A DNA stretch of 64,000 nucleotides from Sipunculus nudus (Eukaryota > Annelida > Sipuncula > Golfingiida > Sipunculidae). Positions 14,199 through 26,465 of the stretch are shown piece after piece. The stretch spans positions 39,376,695 to 39,440,694 of the forward strand of contig CM049316.1 in NCBI GenBank assembly GCA_026874595.1. Direction: 5' to 3'. Within the stretch, counting starts at the first letter, position 1; each line of letters opens with the position of its first letter. The translations under genes and the position numbers were made by a program. The notes beneath the pieces are model-generated. The model had not been told where the DNA came from. It saw nothing but the letters and a program-made list of their open reading frames with translations, and searched no databases.

Positions 14199-14662
14199 CT
14201 ACTACATAGGGTTGGGATGATATTACTTTTCTATATCATGATAATGAAAAAGAATTTTTCGCGATATATCATGGTATCGTAATATAAGTATCTGGCAATA
14301 GTACTCAATCATTTGTCGCCATATCACAAATTTCGTGCTATCTGCCATGTCCGACTACTTATAAGTGGGCAAATCGCCAGTTTTCAGAGAATGTCAGTTT
14401 GTCCACCATTGTTATTTTGAACATAACCATATTAGAATAAATGTAATCCTTGAAAATATATGATTTTCTGAACACAGAAAGACCATGGTAATGTCATAAT
14501 CTTTTTGTAATAACCCTAAAAGGGCATGTGTGTTTCAAAACTGTGGACAAATAAGCATATCATGATATCACGATAACAGGAAAGTTAATGATACAATTAT
14601 CGCAGCTGTCGGATATGGTGATAATCCCAGATATCGGTTATCGTCCCAACCCTACTACTACC
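14199..14662. mobile_element. hAT-like MITE with 8-bp target duplication
   Basis: The element (14207-14654, 448 bp) starts TAGGGTTGGGATGATA and ends TATCGTCCCAACCCTA, so the termini are inverted repeats with one mismatch in 16. It is flanked by CTACTACA (14199-14206) and CTACTACC (14655-14662), an 8-bp target duplication with one mismatch. An 8-bp duplication with a (T/C)AGGG start is typical of the hAT superfamily. The interior is non-coding and full of TATCATGATA/ATCGCGATA-like words. Confidence 0.85.
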
Positions 14663-15530
14663 ACACGGTGGAGACTCGGACTCACAAGAGTACGACTCTG
14701 CTGCTGTAGGGTTTATAGGCGTAACAATCTGACCCCACAACGCGTCTACATACGCCAGTGGGCGTACGTAAAAATGTAGTACAGAGGGTAATGTAGTCCC
14801 TTCATGTATGTAAGATTAGAATTGTGTGAAGCCAAATAACATAATAATGAGTGTTTTCGTGGTAAGGAATTCACGGAATAAGGAATATTTGGTTCATTTA
14901 AGCGTGTGAAATATAAACATAATAAGTTGCCGAGAAATGTAACACATTTTGATTTTAAAGTTTGACAGGTAAAACAATTGCCCCTTTTTTGGCCGGGGAG
15001 GGGGGGGGGGGGGGTAGCTTCCATGAACATGTATTTTTATAGCATGCCTTGGCATTTTTTATGTACATAAATTTACTTGACGTGACAGGTACCGGTTGCT
15101 CTCAGATTTTAACAGTTTTTATCCAATTTCTTGTAATAACTAAATGATATTTCACAATTGTTGTAAAATAATATTTCACAAATGCTGTTAAATAAAGCTA
15201 AATTGTAGTTATAATCCTGATTCTGACAAAGTCAGAGTCCCCATTCTACAGTCAGCATAATATGAGGTCCAGATGATCTATCTATGGAGCAGTTGCAGGC
15301 TATATAAATACTATCACCTCAATATAAATAGATATACGACATTTATAAATAACCTTTCATTAAGTTACGATGGATATGCTGGCAGTCATATACAATTATG
15401 AAATTATTCTCCTGGGCTCATTTACCTGGGATCCAGGGCATTAGCTGTTGAATATTAAGGATAGTATAAGCGAAGAATTATTTCCTCTTAAAATAAAGGC
15501 CTTGGCAATACAAATTGAATTTAATAAAAA

Positions 15531-15599
<69 letters not shown>

Positions 15600-15694
15600 C
15601 GTAACATATACATAAACAGGGGCTTAGTTATTCACTATATACTTTTTTGACTGATTAAAAATGTGGGTCCTTTATTTACGAATATTTCGGGCGT
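14663..15694. other. non-coding; poly-G run and long (TA)n
   Basis: A G run of about 14 bases lies at 15001-15014, and an uninterrupted (TA)n tract spans about 15533-15595. Nothing coding is visible. Confidence 0.7.
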
Positions 15695-15821
15695 CTAACT
15701 TTTAGGGCTGGCTACAATTTTCGTATCCCAATATATTGCGATATTTGGCAGCGTATAGCGATACGTATTGCTATATTTTCATTGTATTAGATCTAAAGGA
15801 AATAAGTGTGCTTTCTGTTGC

Positions 15822-15899
<78 letters not shown>

Positions 15900-16910
15900 A
15901 TATTTATATATTTGTTATTATTAACAATTCTTTATCATATTAAATGTCATAACATTTATGCAGTTTATTGCAATTTATTTCGTATATGAAATATGGCGAT
16001 ATTTATGGTTTAGCCCAAAGATGAATAGATGGTGCGCACAATTACAGCCGTGTATAACACATCACAAGGCTGCACGTCCTTAAAGGGACCCAATCACCTA
16101 TCTGACCTTCATAAACTAAGGGTACTCCCTTGGAGCTGTTATCACGGCACACAGGTTGCTGGTTCTGTTTATTTCAACGTGTTTATAATATGTATAGGCC
16201 CGAAAAAATAATCAAAACAATTTTGTAACAAGTGACCTTTCTCCCTCCGTATATATGCAACCTACCACCTCAGGCGGAAAGTTTTTCCTATTTGTCAACA
16301 ATGCTCTGTTTACAAACATGGAGTTGGTAAACAAGTTCATACATCCTTGCGTTATAAGAACTTTTCACACCCAAAAGTTCCCTTAGATCATTAATTTATA
16401 CAGACAGAAAGCCAGAAATTACATACATTCTTTTTTAAAAGGAAGGTGAATGGGCACCTTTAAACAAAAATACTGTTAAGTTGACAACTGCTCTTCCTGC
16501 ATTTATCACAAGATTTGAGCAGAGGATATTTAATGATTAATTATTATGACCGTGTTGGGCACTTCTTTTTTTGAGTGTATCAGATTATTTTTCATATACC
16601 AATAAGTCATGGAGCAGATATGAAAATTTCCTGGGCCGGCCTTTGATCTATGGTATATTAGGCCTACTTGAAACTTCCTAAAATTCCTTACCTAAAGGGT
16701 AAAGACACGTTCAGAGCTTTCAATTTAAGCCTGCCATTAATCCCAACCTATTTAGATTTCTAAATGTGTGACTGAATTTTTTTTTCAGTTTTAGTCACCT
16801 TAACAAAATATCGAAAAGTATCGATATATTTGTCAACTGTATCACGATACACAATATGCGAATCACCGTATCGAGATATATCGATACTATCGCGCACCCC
16901 TACTAACTTT
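15695..16910. mobile_element. non-autonomous hAT-like element, perfect 8-bp TSD
   Basis: CTAACTTT occurs at 15695-15702 and again at 16903-16910. Between them a 1,200-bp segment (15703-16902) begins TAGGGCTGGC and ends GCGCACCCCTA; read inverted, that end is TAGGGGTGCGC. Terminal and subterminal words of the TATCGATA/GCGATA type occur at both ends, as in many animal hAT MITEs. A (TA)n tract at about 15823-15912 has expanded inside it. There is no transposase frame. The perfect duplication marks clean borders and a relatively recent insertion. Confidence 0.85.
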
Positions 16911-17684
16911 ATCTACTTTTAATATCCATATTCAACCAGCCACATATTTTAGCCTACAATTACATGATGATGGTTCTGTAAAGGTTATCACTGATGTCGT
17001 CTGCCACAGACGTGACGTAAACAACTGTCTACATAATAAACAACAGAGATGCCTGAAATCCATGGCGACCACAATGGAGGGCTGCCCCCGCCGCTCTAAT
17101 TCCGGTCTTCCATCAGCTCGTATAGGCTATGCATATCTAACTAATACCAGAGTGCAAATTCACTCATGTTTAGTGGGATCGTTTATATATTCAACTTTCA
17201 AATCATTCGAACTATGCCTCTGTATTCATTTTAAAAATAAATTGTCTCAAAGGCTAAATAAACCGGTTGTTCGCCGAAGATTTGCCGAAAAAAATATACG
17301 AGCGATGCTTCCCTGGTATTTTGCAGGTAAGTAGGCGTGTTATCGCGGACACAAAACCGAAGCTTTGAGACAAAATATGTTTGGGGTGCTTTGTCGGCTC
17401 GGCGGGCTGGGGATAAATTTCTGCTTCTGCAAGGTTCGATGATATTTTGACTCTATATTCTTGCGACAAAACTTCGCGACCACGAGGCTGTGTACACGCA
17501 CCCGATACCTTGTGATGTTCGGCAAACTTCGTCGAGTTTTCGGCGGCCTGGTCGGAGAGGTCTTGCGATAATCCTATATTTCAATTGCGAATACCTCACC
17601 AGTCGTCGCGAGTTTTAGTGGGACTGAGGCATTTCATTTTCTGCTTTTGGTGCAGATGTGACCAAATCTGATCAACTTTCATAA
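16911..17684. other. non-coding patch with retained CpG
   Basis: About 17040-17650 has visibly more CpG than its surroundings and holds a strong donor-like CAG/GTAAGT near 17327-17333. It could be a promoter or first-exon region, but I see no domain and no matching acceptor, so I leave it unassigned. Confidence 0.35.
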
Positions 17685-20600
17685 TTTAATTCTCTGCTTG
17701 TTTGTATTAAATTTGTCCATTTGGCTGATTGTTTTACTGTAGGCTCTGAATACATGTCAAATTGGGATAATTTTGATCTTATTACATTTATTTGTCTGTA
17801 CCGCACGTTTTGCTTTGATTAAGTCAAACTATACATTTTACCGACTTTAGTTATTGGTTGAGGCAGCGCGATAAACTGGTTGTTATTTAGTAAGTCACTT
17901 GCTATAATAAATAGCCGCACGCCCATATATGCGATGCAACAAATTCTAGGCTACTTCTCTAAAGCAGGGGTTTTCTAAATATTCCTACCCTATGTTAAAG
18001 GGCTGCCAGTTCCTACCCCTCCTCTGCCCTCCCCCTCGATATTTTAAATTTCTGTAAATTCCCAATTAATCATATACATCATCTAATGGATCAATTTACA
18101 ATTTACAGATTTAATTTTAATAGCCTTACCCTTAACATAAATATAAGGTTCTGTACCGAGATAAAATATATGCTACCCTCCCAGCCACCTGTTCATTGGT
18201 TACCAACAGGTCGCCCTCATTGGTATATAAGGACCATAAGTAATAGACCATATTGACAGCCATCTCCGTACAATGGCTAAATCTGCCTAGGTGCCAGGCT
18301 TAAGTACAGTTATTAATTGTGTGACGCGGAATATGCTGGCAGCCACTTAATACAATGGATTATACTCATTAACTTGTATTTCGGATTTTCGCCCACATTC
18401 ACATACGGACACACTCTTGATTGGCATGCTTAGCATTTGACATACTTTTCTTTATAATGATATATTTAATCATCATTAAAACTATATCACGATAGGATCC
18501 GAGTCCATGATAATTTGTCTAACGAAAAATGTCAGATATTTGTATTATTATACTCCCGTCAGAACGGTGTTATTTTCCACTTGGTTCGTTGGTTTGTGAG
18601 TTGTTAACAACACAAAAAGTAACGAACAGATTTTGATGAAATGTTGCGGAGAGTTAGGGTAAAGCCTAAGGAAAAGTGCATAAACTTTTGGGGGAGTAAT
18701 GACAGTAATAAATTTAAATTCAAACGATTTAATAAAGATATCATTGTGACACGGGTCTGCTTTGTTCATAGGGAGACTGCTCAATTCATATGTCTCGAGG
18801 CTCAATTTGTTATATCGGGTGATAGTGACCAGGTGAGCACGTTAGGCATGACATTGTGTCGGAAAACAGGGGGATCTTGGTCCTGATCCCCGAGGAGAAA
18901 CCTCGTATTATTTCATAATTTTGGGAAACTGGCCGATAAGTAGACATCTGAATGTGTTTGCGAAAGTGAAAAAACGCTATTTTACATATTTGTTCCAGTC
19001 ACAACGCAAAAGTAGAACAAAATTGACCCCACCAGTCGACAAACTTTACATATGTGCAACCAATCACAAGAAGAACTCGTCTTATTTGGTGTCAGAAGGT
19101 CACAGTACCATTTCAAGTTAATCTCAGTTTGATTTCCAGAAGATAAGTTCCTGTTGTAAATATCGGGCTTTAATCGACCTTTTCAACTACACTAGCGACA
19201 CTAACAATTCGGGTCCGTTATATAAAAAAAAACGAATTTCTATATCTGAAATGATAAAAGCAACAGAATCCTGTCTTATCATTAGAGATGGGGTTGCTGT
19301 CAGTGTCTGTGACATATTTCTGCTTTCATTTAAGAAATCCGTAGTGCTGGCTTAAAGGACCCGAACCCCGAAGACGACCATTAAATGCAATTCGCATGCT
19401 TGTGGAAAAGGTCTATTTCACGCTAGTCAGCTAATGGATTTTATGATCAACTGATTGGATGGTCCTAATCCACTATGGCATCTACTGAGGTGCTGATTTG
19501 GATAAATTTGGTACAACCTGACTTACTGGTCCTGTCTGAATATTTCACTACGTGGATGTTCGCTTTTGCCACCACCTAAATCGCTTGATGGTGTAACGTC
19601 ACTGGATAGGTCCCAGCTGCTAATGGCACGGTCAAGGATCTTCACAAGATCACTGGAGTTGTGAAATAATATTTGAGTGGAATACCTCAGCAGTTTAAAT
19701 TAAGCGATTTTGCATAAAGACGCCATAGTTTAAACGCCACACTGATTGCATTGTGTCTCTCTATTCCTGTCCTGTAGTAGCAATATGGTCTATGTTTATA
19801 CCAATTGGGAAAAAATCGAATTATCACAGCTCTTATTTCTGTATTTTCTGTAGCTCTGTCACGAATGCTACTCTGCCCGTAAATGTCAACAAGTTTTCAA
19901 AGAATTTATTTTGTCATCTGAAAAAGACTTTCTCATTTTTCCTGCCAAATCCTCTTTTGTTTGTCTTTCCCATCATAAAACTGAATACCATGTCTTCATA
20001 AATACCTACATTCAAATATGTATTAAAGTGTTTACTTAAAAGGTCTCATATTTTGACATGTCATGCAATGCTTCAGTGTCACAGTGCAGGCACCCTGAGA
20101 GCATAGACAAATATACTTTAGGTAAATACAGGTTTTGAAGGGGGCTGGGGTCAAAGTGCAGGTCTATACAGTGATACAATGTCTCGGTGATTTTTCTTAA
20201 TATTTATTATTAATCAACTAAGGTACAATTTAAGTAAGAGTAAATAAATACAGACTATAAGAAACCACATATTTTGAACGCGTGTCAAAAGGCAGTGACC
20301 CAATATTTCAGCGGTATATTTTTAAAGATATTTTCATCAAACAAGGTACAATTACAATAGAAATAAAAACAGATTATAACTAACAACAAGTGGTGCCCTT
20401 TTGTCCAAGTGTATGTCTTTCCAGGGAACCATTTCCGAATTATCTTTCCTCTCTCAGGACAGCTTTATTCGCCGCACCTGACAGCTGGTTCAACCACTAA
20501 TTTCTGTTTCAATCTATTAAAAATATGTCTGTTTATAGATTTGTTGAAGATGTTTGAATATGTAAAGTAGCTGTTTCTAGGTTTGTTTAAGATGTTCGAA

Positions 20601-21090
20601 TATGTAAAGTGCAACTTGTTATGGCCAGTTAAACATTTGCAACATGATCACGAATTATATAAAGGAGGGGTATTATCCATGCCGTATCCATCACAGTATG
20701 CCGTCATACGAGTGAGGGCCAAGGGAGTGAGAGTCACATGTTGTACACATTAATGACAAATGCATTGGTCGGTTCCTTCATGTCCAGCACGCATTAATCC
20801 ATTATATTCTGCACAATGAGCTTGACCCTGCGTTGGAGATTTCCAGATCGTATGCATGAAAAGTCGCACGGGCGTACCATTTGCTTCAATATATTTTGCC
20901 CCTGCGCGGAGAATAGAAATTAGGAGAACTTTTTGACATCAGTGAAAGCTCGGCATAATGGAAACATCGTCACGTTTGGTAACTAATTACAAACATCAAG
21001 GTAAAAGGAGTGAAAATGTCTTTTGCTTTCTTGCCACAGATACCTGTCAAAATAATCTGAACGTTTTTAGGAATGAGGAGCATACTGGAG
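17685..21090 (+). repeat. dispersed duplication, copy B
   Basis: This is a diverged direct copy of about 2640-7480, with an offset drifting from about 15.0 to 13.6 kb. It lacks the roughly 1.5-kb block present at 4250-5750 in copy A. It has gained a small inverted-repeat element at 19173-19416. Its 3' limit runs into a LINE relic. Confidence 0.75.
19173..19416. mobile_element. MITE inserted into duplication copy B
   Basis: The segment starts ATCGACCTTTTC and ends GAAAAGGTCTAT, an imperfect inverted repeat. A related copy lies at 42719-43119; the two share the internal words GGGGTTGCTGTCAG/GGGGTCGCTGTCAG and AAAGGACCCGAACCC. The matching place in duplication copy A (about 5970) reads GGCTTTAGCGTCATGCTAG with nothing inserted, so copy A preserves the empty site. 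Confidence 0.75.
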
Positions 21091-21109
21091 CAAAAAAGTA
21101 TTTATCCTG

Positions 21110-21720
21110 CCACTGGTCAAGGCATGACGGTCTTACGGTCTCCGAGTCAATGTTATGAGATCCGATCTGCCACAAACTGGTGAGATTAATTTCCTCATTC
21201 CTGACAGATATATCCCTTACAATTAACCATAAAGGTACAAAATCTAAGGAGATTACGCTTGATGCAAGGACTGCCCAGGGCTCAATGCTGTAATGTTTAC
21301 GACCATCTGAAGACGAGAAAAATGGTCATCGTTTCACAATACGCTGACGACACAGCTATCTGGGCCACTGGTTCAAACGTTTGTTAATCACGCAACGCAG
21401 TCCACGCACAGCTTGGAATCAAACTAAATTCAACCAAAACAAATGGTTTTGATTAGTCGAGCCTAGAAACCAAACTATTTTGAAACCTCAGAATTTTTAG
21501 GTGAGAAATTAAAAGATTTTGACGCTGCCAGATCCTAAGGTGTCAATTTTGACAACAAAGCTAGTACCCTTACATAAAGCAAATCAGTCAAACGAATGTT
21601 GAGATGGATTGATGCTCTAAAGGCTGTTTGTGACATGAAGGACGGACCTAAACTGGAGACATCTACACAGCTATAAAAACACCTATAGGGCTGCATTATA
21701 GACATCTACAGATCTATAGC
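21110..21720 (+). pseudogene. Jockey/CR1-like LINE reverse transcriptase relic
   Basis: Conceptual translation across several frames gives the ordered RT landmarks of non-LTR retrotransposons: RHDGL (like VWHDGL, about 21120), a LISSFLTD-like block (about 21185), a TAQGSML variant of the PQGSxLSP motif (about 21275), QYADDTAIWA with the catalytic YADD at 21340-21351, and a LGVNFDNK-like block (about 21540). The copy is broken by frameshifts and stop codons and lacks endonuclease and ends. The catalytic residues happen to survive. It abuts the end of duplication copy B. Confidence 0.85.
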
Positions 21721-21729
21721 TTGCTAACA

Positions 21730-23040
21730 TGCGGCTAAGACACCCTAATATAAATTAGAAGTTCATATATTTTTAAATAAAAATATATTTTTAAATTTCT
21801 TTTAGTTCTATGTCGTTACCTTATACAATACGCAAATGTTATCATTGGAGTTTATGTTATTCATTTATGAAATAAATTTATTTATTTTACAACGCTACGA
21901 AGATGTTTTTCCTGTCTAGAAATAGCTGCAACAACGATGGTGTCATTTAAAAGACTTGTAATGAGACATAAACATACTTATCAAAGGTGTCTTATTTTAT
22001 TTAACTCCGCTAGAAAACCATCTATCTGAAATATTTGTCGTGACTTTGAAACTTGTATGCTAAAAACGAAACCGGATGGAAGACAGGATTATCGGCATTT
22101 ACCATAAACCTTGCCATTTTGAACGGCTTTTTCGTCATTTTTAAACTACGTTAGTATGTGTTTGGGAAAACAGCATCAAACCGTGTAGGACAAAGCAGAC
22201 ATTTCAGACCTGGCATTACGCGGCCGGTTTACAACTTTCATACAATTAGGTGAAGCAGATATTATTTAGTTACTAGATAGTTGCTACATGAGTCTAATTT
22301 GGGCATTAAGAAAAACATGTAAGCTTCAGTGAATTTCACAATATAACAAAATCACAGGTGGACAGGGGTAGTAGAATAGAAAATAGAGCAAATTTCTATT
22401 TTCCATTCTTTTTCTATGTCAAATTAAATACACACGTGGTTTGCCAGGATATATTTTTTTGGATCACCATGTTTTAGGCGTTACCGCTCCTTTTATTACG
22501 TCACTTATTACAAAAAAGGAAACACATCGCCTTTAGGGCTATGCATTTGCACACAAAAAAATACCTTAAAATGTACTCCGGAAAGGTATAAAAACTATAC
22601 TTAAAAACGAAGTTCATCTGAAAAGGAAATTTTGAACTTACTATTTTGCGCATCCCCCCCCCCCCCACACACACACACATAGAAACCGACATGAGTTGCA
22701 AGGTATGCGGATCTGGCATGTGGATTGCGGATGAAAATCGATATTTACGAAAGAAATAAATTAGATATCATTCTCGCGTTTCTGGCACGCGGGGGGTGTA
22801 GCGATCTTGGTCTGTTCATCATCGGATTCTAGACCGAAAATCCCAATGCATGACGTTCTTCCTATATGAGTGGTGCAAAATCTATAAACATAAGTTTTTT
22901 TTCTTTTAAGAATTGTTTATCGAATTGTAAGGGCGCCCCCAGTGCTGTATGACCCGAGATCTTTCGCCCTTGCTGATCATGATTTATACGAGAATGCATG
23001 GCAAAGTATTACCACGCAGGAATGGGGGTTGCTATGATGA
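21730..23040. other. non-coding, no gene seen
   Basis: A+T-rich spacer. A poly-C run (about 13 C) followed by (CA)n lies at 22655-22680. Nothing else can be supported. Confidence 0.55.
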
Positions 23041-23049
23041 ATAGTGTGC

Positions 23050-23052
23050 ATA

Positions 23053-23112
<60 letters not shown>
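23050..23112. repeat. (TA)n microsatellite
   Basis: A tract of about 60 bp, nearly pure TA, ends exactly at the start of the LTR fragment at 23114. Confidence 0.9.
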
Positions 23113-23113
<1 letters not shown>

Positions 23114-23637
23114 TGTTACAGGTGCTCTTTTTATTATGTGACTCGGGCGTAAATTGTTGTGGCACTCGTGTCTGGCCGCGTATTCCATTCTATGTGTAAT
23201 CCGTACTGGTTGAACCCTCGTTGTTCGAGTAGTGGAAAATTCTCGGCTGGGGGTGTGAAGGTATATAAAGGGGCTATGTTTTAGAACCAAGAGGGCAGAG
23301 AGCAGAGAAGATTCCAGCGGACGCAGAAGCGTGTGTCAGATTCTAGGACCTTATCCGACTAATGCGGCAATTATAGATTTCAAAGACTTTCTCCTGGATT
23401 TAATGCATTTAGACTTCAGTTTACTTTCTGGATTGTCGCAAGAGCTTTACACTGGACTGTCATTCTCCGAGAGTTTACATTAAAGGACTTATCGTTGTGA
23501 TGGTGTTGGTATCCAGGTACTGTGCAGATTATTTTCTATGGAATTGTATATATTTGTTGTTATACCGCTGTTTTACTGTATGATTTTATTGATTTAGTGT
23601 ATTGTAATGTTAGGGTTGTTTTAAGAATAAATTACAG

Positions 23638-23699
<62 letters not shown>

Positions 23700-23856
23700 C
23701 TACGGGTGCATATAAAGCGGACCGAACTGTCTCGCAAGTTTAACTTCGAAGTTTGAGAGAGGGACATGTGAGACCGGTATGGGTTCGAAACCGGGATCAG
23801 TCCAACATTTCTCTTGAGCAAAACGTTTACCTAACGTATGTGGGCTCGTCCGGGAT
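23114..23856 (+). mobile_element. LTR plus primer-binding site, truncated Gmr1-like element
   Basis: From TGTTACAGGTG (23114) the sequence follows the LTR of the 48.3-kb element: GTGGAAAATTCTCGGCT, a TATA box at 23262-23269, GGCTATGTTTTAGA, ATTCCAGCGGAC, GAAGCGTGTGTCAG, and the poly(A) signal AATAAA at 23626-23631. A (TA)n tract (23643-23697) has expanded inside its 3' part. At 23842-23856 it contains GGGCTCGTCCGGGAT, which matches 15 nt of the tRNA-Pro-type primer-binding site of gamma-retroviruses and lies where the PBS lies in the full-length element. It is therefore a 5' LTR plus PBS rather than a solo LTR. The remaining internal region is absent. Confidence 0.8.
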
Positions 23857-24349
23857 GACACCCAACTTGGGTCCCAGGGAAAGGTGGTTTGAAATAAATG
23901 GGTCAGTAACCGCATGAAAGTGTAAATCCTGGGTTTATATAACTAATTTTGATAGCAGAACGTATATTCGATATGCTTGTAATGATCGCAGTGTAAATGA
24001 ATTAGGAGAGGTAAAAATGTCAAATTTCTAGATTACTGATAGTTTTTATTTTCTGAATGAACGAAGTGATCGATAAATATATTTACTTTAATATCGCCAG
24101 TAGTTATTATACTAAACTAGGTTAGTCATATTTATCATCTCTGTTGTCGTATCATTTGATACTTAACCCGCAGTTCAGTTGCTACAAAATTTTAGTCCAT
24201 AGATAATAGCATTCCCTGCCTAGTTGGACCGTTTGCAGGGTACAAATCGTAACTGGTTTTCATTGAATATTCTTGCTTAAAATCCAGATATTTGAAATCT
24301 CAGAACAATTTTCAGAAATATGATAAACACACTAGAGTCCATGATTTCA

Positions 24350-24902
24350 CAGATCATGCCTGTCAACTGAATATCAGAATCAGGTCATGCCTGTCAACTG
24401 AATATCAGAATCAGGTCGTGCCTGTCAACTGAATGTCAGAATCATGTCGTGCCTGTCAACTGAATATCAGAATCAGGTCGTGCCTGTCAGCTGAATATCA
24501 GAATCAGGCCGTGCCTGTCAGCTGAATATCAGAATCAGGTCGTGTACTGTCAACTGAATATCAGAATCAGGTCGTGCCTGTCAACTGAATATCAGAATCA
24601 GGCCGTGCCTGTCAACCGAATATCAGAATCAGGTCGTGCCTGTCAACTGAATATCAGAATCAGGTCGTGCCTGTCAACTGAATATCAGAATCAGGTCGTG
24701 CCTGTCAACCGAATATCAGAATCAGGTCGTGCCTGTCAACTGAATATCAGAATCAGGTCGTGCCTGTCTGCTGAATATCAGAATCAGGTCGTGCCTGCCA
24801 ACTGAATATCAGAATCAGGTCGTGCCTGTCAACTGAATATCAGAATCAGGTCGTGCCTGTCAACTGAATATCAGAATCAGGTCGTGCCTGCAAACTGAAT
24901 GT
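24350..24902. repeat. 31-bp minisatellite, about 18 copies
   Basis: Tandem units of the form GTCGTGCCTGTCAACTGAAT + ATCAGAATCAG repeat with period 31 and few substitutions (GCC for GTC; AGC or ACC for AAC). Since 31 is not a multiple of 3, the apparent open frame simply cycles through the three frames every 93 bp and is not a gene. One unit near 24541 carries a small indel. Confidence 0.95.
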
Positions 24903-24904
24903 CA

Positions 24905-25383
24905 CAACACATTGGTGACTTGTATGATTGCATAAAACGTATGTGCATGCTAACAGAAGACAAATGACAGCAACTTTAAGTGAAACTTTCTTCGAAAAAA
25001 ACTTTGACAGATTCTCATTTCTATCTGTACTAATTAAAAACATCAATAATGAATCGCAGGACTCGTCTACTAGCGCTACTTAAATACCAGAGCCGCTCCG
25101 CTCTCCACACCTAGGTAACTTAGGTCACATATACAGTAACGTATCGGCGATGCGTATCAAGGACCTTTAATCATTCATACTTTACAGTGATTTGCTCTGT
25201 TAATTCCGGGATGAACAATAACTGGTGTACAACTTATGAATAAACCACTTCTTTAAGTAGGCCACGCTCATAGACTGAGAAGATCACATACTGACATGTT
25301 GTAAAGGCTATACTGTGCAGCTTTTATACGGTACGCTTTAATTGTAACTTTATCATTCCTTTTAAAGATACAAACAAACAAAA
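24905..25383. other. non-coding, no gene seen
   Basis: Unique-looking A+T-rich sequence between the minisatellite and the Helitron, with no recognisable feature. Confidence 0.5.
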
Positions 25384-25411
25384 ATAATATATATATATAT
25401 ATATATATATA

Positions 25412-26367
25412 TCTAATACTTATAAAAGGAATTCGGTTCACGTTTGTGCGCAATGTTCTCTAAAACCGCGTTGTGTACAATATTGTGCCATACATCGTTT
25501 GAAAGGTTATTATCCCCGCAGTGACATAGGCGATATGAAAATAATTTTTAATATACATATAATTTTGAGTGATTTTTTCCTTTTTTTACCGAGCACAGCC
25601 GAACTGCTTCGGCAATCCCGAGAATGCGGGCATCGTGGTCACTTAACCTCTAACACAAAGGACTATTGTTCATAAGAACAACGCTTGCTTTCAATGAGGG
25701 ATTTGACCCACGTGCGTGGTCAGTAAAAGAGAAAAACACATGTTTCTCGCTTTATGAAATGGAGAGTTCAACCCAGGAAGTTTAATGACAAAACCTAATT
25801 CAAGGTCCCAATTTTAGGAACATGGTTGGGGTGGGGTGGGGTTTGGTTGGTCGCGGGGGTTTCAGGCCTCAAAATTTGTCTGATACGATGAAAAAAGGTT
25901 GCGGTGGCTGAAAATGGAATACGGACCCACTGCATGGAGTCCCGCTGGGTCCGATTCTGCTACTTAAGATGTATGCATATTTCTGTTTCTTTCTTCAGAA
26001 ACAGTTTTCTTGCAACGTACATTTAATAAATCTTTCATGAGTTCCTCACATCAACCTATTCTTTATACGTCCAACGATAGAAACCAGTCAAATATAAAAA
26101 AACACTGTATGCTTCCGCGTCTCATTCCGGATCGCAATGTAAACCATCACTGTCCAGGTCTTCAAGGTAAACATACCAGGGTAAGATTTTTGCCACGAGC
26201 ACAGCGCCACATAATAACAGTAAAAAATATTTGTACATATCGCATTCCGAGAGTATCCCACTAAAAATCTATATTTTCTTTTAACTTTTATAATAAAAAA
26301 TGAGCCAACATCCAATATCTCAGTAAAATATCTCCCAAACCCTCGGTATCCCGGGTTTATCAGCTAG
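25412..26367 (+). mobile_element. non-autonomous Helitron inserted in (TA)n
   Basis: The segment starts TCTAATACTTATAAAAGG and ends CAGCTAG followed by T, matching the Helitron rule 5'-TC...CTRR-3' with insertion between A and T. A short hairpin (AACCC...GGGTT, about 26338-26358) precedes the CTAG. The left flank is (TA)n ending in A and the right flank starts T(AT)n, so it split a microsatellite precisely at an AT dinucleotide. No Rep/helicase frame is present. Confidence 0.7.
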
Positions 26368-26465
26368 TATATATATATATATATATACAAAGCAAATTGT
26401 GGTGTAATGTCTATTTATTGGAAACTTCGGGCGTTTCGTGTTTCGTAAAGGCATGATTTCTGCGA

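Noticed and set aside
15736-15989. Tyr/Ile repeat proteins (also at 23.0, 23.6, 39.8 and 40.0 kb)
   Set aside because: Translations of (TA)n microsatellites.
24542-24805. 87-codon open frame
   Set aside because: It is the 31-bp minisatellite read through; the peptide cycles through three frames every 93 bp.
24350-24902. Possible CRISPR array
   Set aside because: Units are directly tandem without unique spacers, and the setting is eukaryotic.
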